From contig CAVKOL010000026.1 in the NCBI GenBank assembly GCA_963658035.1, forward strand, positions 1-19,806: a stretch of 19,806 nucleotides of DNA, written 5' to 3'. Positions within the stretch are counted from its first letter, which is position 1. The number at the start of each line of letters is the position of its first letter. A program made the position numbers and the translations under genes. Under the pieces are notes generated by a model. It was not told the DNA's origin. It ran no database searches and was given only the letters and a program-made list of their open reading frames with translations. This DNA is from Paratractidigestivibacter sp963658035. GTDB taxonomy: Bacteria; Actinomycetota; Coriobacteriia; Coriobacteriales; Atopobiaceae. Shown here piece by piece: positions 15,201-19,806 of the stretch.

Positions 15201-15687
15201 CGACAGCCTTGCCAGCGACACGCGCCTGCTCACCTTGACCTCGACGGCCAAGAGCGTGCGGGACTTCTCGTCTGCCTTTACGCTGATAAACACCGTGGTC
15301 TACGTGGTGATTGTCCTGGCTGCGGCCCTGAGCTTCACGGTGGTCTTCACCTTGTCCAACACCAATATCTCCGAGCGCGAGCGCGAGCTGGCGACCATCA
15401 AGGTGTTAGGTTTCAAGTCGAGAGAAGTTTACACGTACGTAAACAAGGAAACGGTTATTCTAACGTTGATTGGCATTCTGTGTGGCTTGCCAGCAGGCTA
15501 TTTGCTGACGCGTGGCTTGACCTACGTCCTTAAGATGCCGTCGATTTACTTTGACACGGTTGTGGCTTGGCCCAGCTATGTTTACTCGGCGGTCCTCGCG
15601 CTTGTCTTTACCCTCCTGGTTAACCTCATGACCAATCGTTCGCTCGACCGCGTGGACATGGTCGAGGCACTTAAATCCGCCGAGTAG
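12223..15687 (+). CDS. FtsX/MacB-type ABC permease with a long extracellular coiled coil
   Basis: A 1154-residue permease. TM1 is at about 25-45. It is followed by an extracellular MacB-like region with an acidic insert (about 160-185, rich in Asp) and a very long Ala/Gln/Glu/Asp-rich coiled coil from about 271 to 600, with repeated A-x-I-x-D-G and A-Q-A motifs. The first FtsX domain has TMs near 627-650, 677-700 and 720-745, and a second N-terminal-type TM is near 795-815. The closing FtsX domain spans 1022-1150, with ISERERELATIKVLGF and a final MVEALKSAE. The duplicated FtsX layout plus coiled coil is known in Gram-positive export or sensing systems. It starts at ATG 12223, coupled to the ATPase. 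The cargo is unknown. Confidence 0.93.
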   Translation: MARGVTYRAFNLGILRTIRGTAKRFVALCVICMLGAIMLVGLRAACVDLRFSADEFFDAQHLFDVRVQSTLGLVDDDVEALAAIDGVETAEGGWAETVYTTVGSGSSKAEVRALSEKGLNEPLVLEGELPQDAQHVAVTRRYADETGLGVGDTLTFRNEADDEGAGETGADAADDDDDLDFDTDTSATTAIFSRHEYTISAIVLDPQDINAGEGSMSFRSSGSAAYAFFVTADNVLDTSVYTAAYVRVEGSDAPLCYSDDYTQLVSLVTSQVEAVREEREQARGQGIRDEAYQKIADAEAEANQKIADGQKEIDDAQATIDDGRTQLQDGKDELTLQEALANKELADAQAQIDDGLSQISTNEAQLDANEPQVVDGISQIEAGLAQIDVSRDAAVASAVAQAQAAAQAAVEEQFAAQESELAATIETLQASIDQLEQAAAAGELTPEQQATLAALQENLAQAQAGADQLAAAKEQALATAADAAAQEATEKVDQELAAQKQSLAVQKTDLESKLAQIQSARQTIASTRSSLAEAQQTLDANRTSAKEQIAQGWATIAQSEADLASGQAELDDARTTLESNRADAAAKIAEARAKVAQIEDATWYVQTRSDLPSYASVESDASCIEVLGTVLPIIFFVVAVLISLTTMTRMVEEERGLIGLYKALGYSRARILSKYTVYASIACLVGTIVGNFLGFIVLPAIIFTIFSTMYALPAFTFHFDAVYAVAAVALFAVGIVGATIGSCVKELKEVPASLMRPKAPKAGSRIFLEHIGFIWRRLSFLNKVTARNLLRYKRRFFMTVFGIAGCVALLVCGFGIRDTVLSLPDRQYGDAGFVRYDLLAVTSTGNLDDVALEIDARNQVTATQRLFVDSVTVSHDGSSESVTLLVLPNSCDTSSYLGLVDSAGKTLDLGETGALITKNAQEVLGFATGDALDVQDSTMKEADVAVTGVCLNYLGNFMIMSQSAYQDAFGKAAENNALLANLEGDAASQIELADSLASDTRLLTLTSTAKSVRDFSSAFTLINTVVYVVIVLAAALSFTVVFTLSNTNISERERELATIKVLGFKSREVYTYVNKETVILTLIGILCGLPAGYLLTRGLTYVLKMPSIYFDTVVAWPSYVYSAVLALVFTLLVNLMTNRSLDRVDMVEALKSAE

Positions 15688-15705
15688 GCGGGGGAGGAAG
15701 GAAGA

Positions 15706-17019
15706 ATGGACAAGCTGTTTCACATTACCGAGCGAGGGTCGAGCGTGGCGACAGAGATGCGCGCCGGCCTGACCACGTTCCTGGCGATGGCCTACATCAT
15801 CGCCGTCAACCCGGCGGTGCTCTCGGCCGCGGGCATCGACTCGACGATTTTGGCCTGCACGACCTGCATCGGTGCCGGCATCATGACCATCTGCATGGGC
15901 GTTTTCGCCAACCGCCCGCTGGCTTGCGCCTCTGGCCTGGGCATCAACGCCATGGTCGCCAGCATCACGACCACGGTGTGCAACGGCGACTGGCACATCG
16001 CCATGGGCGTCATCTTCCTCGAGGGCATCGTCATCTTGCTGCTGGTTGTCTGCGGCCTGCGCGAGGCCATCATGGATGCCATCCCGGTGGTTTTGCGCCA
16101 CGCCATCTCGGTTGGCCTGGGCCTGTTCATCGCTATGATCGGCCTGGCCGACGCCGGTATCATCACCGCTGGTAACGGCACCATTATTGGCCTTGGCAAC
16201 GTGACTTCGCCCGCGTTCATCGTGGGCGTTATTTCTATCCTGGTGACGGTCGCGCTTGCTACCCGCAACGTGCCGGGTTCCCTGCTCATCGGCATCGTTG
16301 TCGCTGTGATCTTGGGCATTCCCCTGGGCGTCACCACGGTGCCCACCTCCATCGTCGCCCCGCTTGACGTGCGCACCATTGGCGCGCCCTTTGCCGCGAC
16401 CGACGACGGCTCGCTTGCCATCGTCAAGGTCCTTACCGACCCGGCCTTGCTCGTCGTTGCCTTCTCGCTGCTCATGAGCGACTTCTTCGACACCATGGGC
16501 ACCGCGATGGCCGTCGCCAAGCAGGGCGAGTTCCTCACCGAGGACGGCAACGTCGAGAACATCCGCGAGATCTTGCTGGTCGACTCTGCCGCCGCGGCGG
16601 TGGGCGGCCTCTTTGGCGTCTCGTCCATCACGACCTTCGTCGAGTCTGCCTCGGGCGCGGCCGACGGCGGTCGCACCGGTCTGACGTCGATTTGCACCGG
16701 CGTGCTGTTCATCCTGGCCGCGTTCTTCTCGCCTGTTGTTGCGTGCGTGCCTTCCGCCGCTACCTGCGGCGCTTTGGTTTACGTGGGCTTCCTTATGATG
16801 GGCGACGTCCACGAGATCGACTGGTCCGACATCTCGCAGGGCTTCCCGGCCTTCCTGATTGTTGCCGGCATCTCGTTTACGTACTCCATCTCGGCTGGTA
16901 TCGGCATGGGCTTCATCGCCTACGTCGTCATCGCCCTCTTCAAGGGCGAGGCCACCAAGGTTAAGCCCCTCATGTGGGTCGCCGCAGCCGCCTTCCTGGC
17001 CTACTTCCTGGTGTTGTAA
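15706..17019 (+). CDS. NCS2-family purine permease (AzgA/PbuG-like)
   Basis: A 437-residue, highly hydrophobic protein with about 12-14 helices. The N-terminus RAGLTTFLAMAYIIAVNPAVL, then GLGINAMVA, and the helix LLMSDFFDTMGTAMAVAKQG are hallmarks of the AzgA/PbuG branch of NCS2 (proton symport of adenine, guanine or hypoxanthine). GVSSITTFVESASGAADGGRTG completes the signature. It starts at ATG 15706 after a strong ggaggaaggaag site, 18 nt behind the ABC permease stop, so it may share the transcript. It neighbours the ZTP-regulated purine genes, supporting a purine-salvage role. Exact base specificity cannot be read. Confidence 0.93.
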   Translation: MDKLFHITERGSSVATEMRAGLTTFLAMAYIIAVNPAVLSAAGIDSTILACTTCIGAGIMTICMGVFANRPLACASGLGINAMVASITTTVCNGDWHIAMGVIFLEGIVILLLVVCGLREAIMDAIPVVLRHAISVGLGLFIAMIGLADAGIITAGNGTIIGLGNVTSPAFIVGVISILVTVALATRNVPGSLLIGIVVAVILGIPLGVTTVPTSIVAPLDVRTIGAPFAATDDGSLAIVKVLTDPALLVVAFSLLMSDFFDTMGTAMAVAKQGEFLTEDGNVENIREILLVDSAAAAVGGLFGVSSITTFVESASGAADGGRTGLTSICTGVLFILAAFFSPVVACVPSAATCGALVYVGFLMMGDVHEIDWSDISQGFPAFLIVAGISFTYSISAGIGMGFIAYVVIALFKGEATKVKPLMWVAAAAFLAYFLVL

Positions 17020-17035
17020 GCCTTATAGCATCGCA

Positions 17036-17060
17036 AACGCCGCCCTTGTAGGCCGGCGTT
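17036..17060 (+). terminator. Weak hairpin after the NCS2 permease gene
   Basis: aacgccg (17036-17042) and cggcgtt (17054-17060) pair over 11 nt, 17 nt past the stop, but no T-run follows. It could be an mRNA-stabilising or Rho-assisted 3' end. Confidence 0.35.
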
Positions 17061-17072
17061 CAAAGAAATAGA

Positions 17073-17197
17073 CGATATTGGGAATCCAATTCGGTTTTTG
17101 CTGGTGTAACCCCTGTCTTCGATTTCCGCGACCTGCGGTTTTGTCGAGACGTCACTGGGGTTAGATAGCTCAAATCCAATCCGGCTTCCCAATATCG
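17073..17197 (+). repeat. 125-bp structured hairpin element, copy C
   Basis: Terminal arms cgatattgggaa (17073-17084) and ttcccaatatcg (17186-17197) pair perfectly. Inner pairings are taacccc/ggggtta (17107-17113 with 17157-17163), gtcttcga/tcgagac (17115-17122 with 17144-17150), and apical CGAC/GTCG (17129-17132 with 17143-17146) enclosing CTGCGGTTTT. The loop core starts 60 nt from the left end, as in the two copies at 19358-19481 and 19526-19650. A T-rich stretch follows, so it could also serve as a transcript 3' end. Confidence 0.85.
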
Positions 17198-17214
17198 TTC
17201 TTTTTGTTTTAGAA

Positions 17215-17250
17215 CTCCCCGGATGAACAAGTGAAGGATGTTCTGGGGAG
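17215..17250 (+). other. Short hairpin between element C and the ZTP riboswitch
   Basis: ctcccc (17215-17220) pairs with ggggag (17245-17250), and gaac (17225-17228) with gttc (17240-17243). No T-run follows. Its role is unknown; it lies before the likely riboswitch promoter. Confidence 0.45.
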
Positions 17251-17288
17251 CCGTGAAATCTAGGGCCTGCGCCTGATAAACTGGGACG

Positions 17289-17366
17289 TGCGTTGTGACT
17301 GACGGATAATCGCGGGCAACCGCGGGGGAGCAGCGCAAACATACAAAGTGCCGACCGTCTGGGCAA
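17289..17366 (+). promoter_or_regulatory. ZTP (pfl) riboswitch aptamer
   Basis: P1 is tgcgttg (17289-17295) with cagcgca (17331-17337), including a G-U pair. It encloses the conserved TGACTGACGG. P2 is cgcgg-gcaa-ccgcg (17311-17324), followed by the conserved GGGGAGC. The 3' part has the hallmark CCGACCGTCTGGGCA. The pseudoknot GACGG (17301-17305) with CCGTC (17355-17359) is complementary, where the family usually has GGCGG with CCGCC, so the pair has covaried. This class senses ZMP/ZTP, purine and folate stress signals, and normally turns genes on. A candidate -10, TAAACT (17277-17282, preceded by TGA), lies just upstream. Confidence 0.95.
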
Positions 17367-17400
17367 GCCGTTCTCTGCGCAGAGGTGGCTTGCCTTTTTT
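17362..17400 (+). terminator. ZTP riboswitch expression-platform terminator
   Basis: ggcaagcc (17362-17369) pairs with ggcttgcc (17387-17394), with ctctgcgcagag inside, then six T. The 5' arm shares bases with the aptamer's conserved CTGGGCA end, so ligand-stabilised folding should compete with termination. Confidence 0.92.
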
Positions 17401-17449
17401 GGTGGCCCAACCTGCGCGAAGTGCGGTTCCTTATCGAAGGGATGTGCCA

Positions 17450-18085
17450 ATGCAGGACTTGATCGAGCTTCTCTCCAACAACCCCTACCCCGGCCGCGGC
17501 ATTGTGGTGGGCAAGGACACCGTCTACTACTGGATCATGGGTCGCAGCACCAACAGCCGCAACCGCGTTTTTGTCGAGTGCCCCGACGGCATCCGCACCG
17601 AGGCCCACAAGCCCGAGCTGCTTGAGGATCCCAGCCTCATCATCTACCACCCCGTTCGTACCATGGGCGAGAAGCTCGTGGTGACCAACGGCGACCAGAC
17701 CGACACCATCGTCAACGCCGGTAGCTTCCGCGACGGTTGCATGGCCCGCGAGTTCGAGCCCGATGCCCCCAACTTCACCCCGCGCATCAGCTCGGTCATC
17801 AACGAGGACGGCTCCTTCGAGATTTCTATCCTCAAACACCAGGCCAACGGCCGCTGCCTGCGCGAGTTCTTTGCCTACGAGGGCGCCGACGAGGGCTGCG
17901 GCTACTTCATCTCGACCTACCAGGGCGACGGCAACCCGCTGCCCACCTTTGCCGGCGAGCCCATCGAGGTCAGCCTGCCCACGCCCGACGAGGTTTGGGC
18001 CGCCCTCAACCCCGACAACAAGGTTTCCCTCTACGCCAAGGTTGGCAGCGAGGTCAAGATCTACAACAAGAACCTCGGCGACTAA
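17450..18085 (+). CDS. purO: IMP cyclohydrolase, PurO type
   Basis: A 211-residue protein, the size of archaeal PurO (about 200 residues). It opens with NNPYPGRGIVVG and YWIMGRSTNSRNRVF, which match the PurO fold family (IMP_cyclohyd), and continues with IIYHPVR and NGDQTDTI. It would close the ring of FAICAR to give IMP, the last step of de novo purine synthesis, in the cytoplasm. It replaces the IMP-cyclohydrolase half of bifunctional PurH. It starts at ATG 17450 with gaaggga 7 nt upstream. It is controlled by the ZTP riboswitch just upstream and followed 52 bp later by the AICAR formyltransferase that makes its substrate. Confidence 0.88.
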   Translation: MQDLIELLSNNPYPGRGIVVGKDTVYYWIMGRSTNSRNRVFVECPDGIRTEAHKPELLEDPSLIIYHPVRTMGEKLVVTNGDQTDTIVNAGSFRDGCMAREFEPDAPNFTPRISSVINEDGSFEISILKHQANGRCLREFFAYEGADEGCGYFISTYQGDGNPLPTFAGEPIEVSLPTPDEVWAALNPDNKVSLYAKVGSEVKIYNKNLGD

Positions 18086-18137
18086 CGTCGCGCCATCCGT
18101 CGCACCCCATACGCCTAGAACATCAAAGGAGAAATCA

Positions 18138-19319
18138 ATGGCATCCGAGCTCGAGCTCAAGTACGGCTGCAACCCCAACCAAAAGCCTTCCCGCATTTAC
18201 ATGAAGGACGGCTCTGACCTGCCCGTTACTGTCCTGGCAGGTAAGCCTGGCTACATCAACTTCCTGGACGCCCTCAACTCCTGGCAGCTCGTGCGTGAGC
18301 TCAAGCAGGCAACCGGCCTGCCCGCCGCCGCGTCTTTCAAGCACGTCTCGCCGGCCGGCGCCGCCGTGGGCCTGCCTCTCTCCGAGACCGATAAGCAGAT
18401 TTACTTTGTCGACGACGAGGGCGAGCTCACCCCGATCGCCTGCGCCTACATCCGCGCCCGCGGCGCCGACCGCATGAGCTCCTACGGCGACTGGGCCGCG
18501 CTCTCCGACGTCTGCGACGAGCGCACCGCCCTCTACATCAAGCACGAGGTCTCGGACGGCATCATCGCCCCCGGCTACACGCCCGAGGCCCTGGCGATTC
18601 TCTCCGCCAAGAAGGGCGGCAAGTACAACGTTGTACAAATCGACCCCGATTACGTGTGCCCGGCCATCGAGACCAAGGACGTCTTTGGCATCAGCTTTGA
18701 GCAGGGCCACAACTTCTTCGAGATCAACGAAGAGCTGCTCAGCGACGTTGTGACCGTCAACAAGGACATCCCCGAGGCCGCCCGCCGCGACATGATCGTG
18801 AGCCTTATCACCTTGAAGTACACGCAGTCCAACTCGGTGTGCTACGTCAAGGACGGCCAGGCCATCGGCGTGGGCGCGGGCCAGCAGAGCCGCGTCCACT
18901 GCACCCGTCTTGCCGGCAGCAAGGCCGATACCTGGTTCCTGCGCCAGCACCCCAAGGTCTTGGGCCTCAAGTTTGTCGACGGCATTCGCCGCGCCAACCG
19001 CGACAACGCCATCGACGTCTACATCTCGGACGAGCACGACGACGTTCTGGCCGAGGGCGAGTGGCAAAAGTGGTTTGCCGAGAAGCCCGAGGTCCTGACT
19101 CGCGAGGAGAAGGCCGCCTGGATCGCCACGCAGACCGGCGTGACCCTGGGCTCCGACGCCTTCTTCCCCTTTGGCGACAACGTCGAGCGAGCCCACAAGT
19201 CCGGCGTTTCCTACATCGCCCAGCCCGGCGGCTCCGTGCGCGATGACAACGTGATCGAGACTGCCGACAAGTACAACATGGCCATGGCCTTCACCCACAT
19301 GAGGCTGTTCCACCACTAA
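18138..19319 (+). CDS. purH: Stand-alone AICAR formyltransferase (PurH C-terminal type)
   Basis: A 393-residue protein matching only the AICAR-transformylase part of PurH; the usual N-terminal MGS-like IMP cyclohydrolase domain is absent. ELKYGCNPNQKPSRIY at the start, SFKHVSPAGAAVG with the catalytic Lys68-His69 pair, LKYTQSNSVCYVKDGQAIGVGAGQQSRV, and C-terminal MAFTHMRLFHH are family signatures. It transfers the formyl group of 10-formyl-THF to AICAR, giving FAICAR. It starts at ATG 18138 with aaaggag 7 nt upstream. With purO upstream it supplies both final IMP steps as separate proteins. AICAR (ZMP) accumulation is the signal read by the riboswitch in front, a direct feedback logic. Confidence 0.95.
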   Translation: MASELELKYGCNPNQKPSRIYMKDGSDLPVTVLAGKPGYINFLDALNSWQLVRELKQATGLPAAASFKHVSPAGAAVGLPLSETDKQIYFVDDEGELTPIACAYIRARGADRMSSYGDWAALSDVCDERTALYIKHEVSDGIIAPGYTPEALAILSAKKGGKYNVVQIDPDYVCPAIETKDVFGISFEQGHNFFEINEELLSDVVTVNKDIPEAARRDMIVSLITLKYTQSNSVCYVKDGQAIGVGAGQQSRVHCTRLAGSKADTWFLRQHPKVLGLKFVDGIRRANRDNAIDVYISDEHDDVLAEGEWQKWFAEKPEVLTREEKAAWIATQTGVTLGSDAFFPFGDNVERAHKSGVSYIAQPGGSVRDDNVIETADKYNMAMAFTHMRLFHH

Positions 19320-19357
19320 GTTCCGGTGTGTCCGGAGTAGCCGACTCCATCTATTTT

Positions 19358-19481
19358 CGAAAAGCGGCGGCAGTACTGTGATTGGCCGAGTAGCCAACGC
19401 GTTTGGGCAACAAAACCCCAGTTGGGAGTTGCGCTAAACCGCGGGCTACTCGGCCTTCTTTCGTACTGCCGCCGCCTTTCG
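19358..19481 (-). repeat. 124-bp structured hairpin element, copy A (minus orientation)
   Basis: Terminal arms 19358-19376 and 19463-19481 pair over 19 bp with one mismatch (gcggcggcagtac core). Inner arms ggccgagtagcc (19384-19395) and ggctactcggcc (19444-19455) are perfect 12-mers. Read on the minus strand the loop core CTGGGGTTTTGTTG begins 60 nt from the end, as in copies B and C. The region 19320-19357 before it holds only a 5-bp tccgg/ccgga hairpin and a second gagtagcc. Confidence 0.88.
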
Positions 19482-19525
19482 ACATTATGGTCACGGCGAA
19501 TGGGGCGATGCGGGGACAAAAGTGA

Positions 19526-19650
19526 CGAAAGACGGGCGCAATGGGGCGATTTCGCTGATTGACGGCTCGTTGGGGCGGTGGCCAACTGGGGTTTTGTTGG
19601 TTTGAAACGGTTGGTTGCTCGACCAATCGCTTGAGAGCGCCCGTCTTTCG
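19526..19650 (+). repeat. 125-bp structured hairpin element, copy B
   Basis: Terminal arms cgaaagacgggcgc (19526-19539) and gcgcccgtctttcg (19637-19650) are perfect 14-mers. Inner gcgatt/aatcgc and apical CCAAC/GTTGG (19582-19586 with 19596-19600) also pair. It shares ccaactggggttttgttg with copy A at the same offset (56 nt), but its terminal stem sequence is different. It lies 44 bp from copy A in opposite orientation. Confidence 0.88.
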
Positions 19651-19671
19651 ACTATTTGTTGCGGAGAAGGG

Positions 19672-19806
19672 CTAGCGGGTGTGCAGGGAGAAGGTCGACT
19701 CGCAGTGGAAGATGGCCCGCAGATGGCCTGCCAGCTCCTCGCAGGCGGCGGTGACCTGGTCTTCGTTGGCGCCGAGAAAACCGTCGATGGGGAAGAGCAG
19801 GTCAAG
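19672..19806 (-). CDS. Unidentified protein, C-terminal 44 residues (partial)
   Basis: On the minus strand an open frame enters from the right edge and ends at TAG (19672-19674). It gives LDLLFPIDGFLGANEDQV at the visible start and IFHCESTFSLHTR at the end. Codon use (GAG, CTG, GCC) fits a real gene, but I do not recognise the family. The overlapping frame that reads Pro/Ser-rich on the same strand is a shadow. Confidence 0.6.
   Translation of the reverse strand, partial: LDLLFPIDGFLGANEDQVTAACEELAGHLRAIFHCESTFSLHTR

Noticed and set aside
15460..16812. 450-residue open frame on the minus strand opposite the NCS2 permease
   Set aside because: It is His/Asp/Arg-rich low complexity, mirrors the codons of the permease, and shows no family motif. 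It is a high-GC shadow.
17073..17215. Simple intrinsic terminator for the NCS2 gene
   Set aside because: A T-rich stretch follows, but the 125-bp length and the shared core with two elements elsewhere mean a terminator alone does not explain it.
17763..18137. Upstream in-frame extension of the AICAR formyltransferase to 518 residues
   Set aside because: The extra residues are Arg/Thr/Ser/Pro-rich and overlap purO out of frame. ATG 18138 has a strong aaaggag site and matches the family N-terminus.
18135..19397. 420-residue minus-strand open frame opposite the AICAR formyltransferase
   Set aside because: Val/Gly/Leu-rich shadow of GAC/GTC codons in a well-identified gene.
19358..19650. Integron attC sites
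   Set aside because: The size and folded shape are similar, but the RYYYAAC/GTTRRRY core ends are absent (the ends are CGA/TCG) and there is no integrase or cassette array.
1..19806. tRNA, rRNA or prophage genes
   Set aside because: No tRNA cloverleaf, rRNA segment, integrase or phage structural gene was recognised on either strand.

Overview
This 19.8-kb window looks like chromosome from a high-GC, Gram-positive gut actinobacterium of the class Coriobacteriia, most likely Collinsella or a close relative. That is an inference from four things: a sortase-anchored protein ending in a TPNTG motif, codon use dominated by GAG-AAG and CTC/GCC, small AbiEi-like and DUF4143 accessory genes, and a purine pathway with separate AICAR formyltransferase and PurO-type IMP cyclohydrolase genes. 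No database search was possible.

Layout. 1-936 is the C-terminus of a repeat-containing, sortase-anchored surface protein. 937-2272 holds an AbiEi-like protein with a nuclease-like C-terminus, bracketed by two inverted copies of a terminator-plus-palindrome cassette. 2273-4151 holds a divergent pair: a small membrane protein (minus) and a lipoprotein tyrosine phosphatase (plus). 4212-5661 is a DUF4143-type AAA ATPase behind five exact-period 23-bp repeats that contain its promoter. 5689-7748 is a close-packed run of ArsC/Spx-like, GNAT and aldo/keto reductase genes. 7794-9238 is a MarR regulator with two operator-like sites, followed by a DegV/FakB-type fatty-acid-binding protein. 9270-10442 is an MFS exporter (minus), and 10511-10747 is a four-copy inverted repeat array. 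10777-11328 is a TetR regulator (minus), divergent from an ABC exporter (ATPase plus 1154-residue FtsX-type permease with a long coiled coil), which is followed by an NCS2 purine permease. 17289-17400 is a clear ZTP riboswitch with its terminator, in front of purO and a stand-alone purH-type AICAR formyltransferase. 19320-19671 carries two hairpin elements, and a partial minus-strand gene runs off the right end.

How the genes work together. The NCS2 permease (purine uptake) and the ZTP-controlled purO/AICAR formyltransferase pair (last two steps of IMP synthesis) form a purine neighbourhood. The TetR/ABC and MarR units are each self-contained regulator-target modules with visible operators.

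The most unusual signal is a family of three 124-125-bp foldback elements (17073-17197, 19358-19481 on the minus strand, 19526-19650). Their stems differ in sequence yet still pair, while a CTG(G/C)GGTTTTGT loop core sits at the same distance (60 nt) from the left end in all three. This looks like selection on an RNA or single-stranded DNA structure, and copies lie on both sides of the purO/purH unit.
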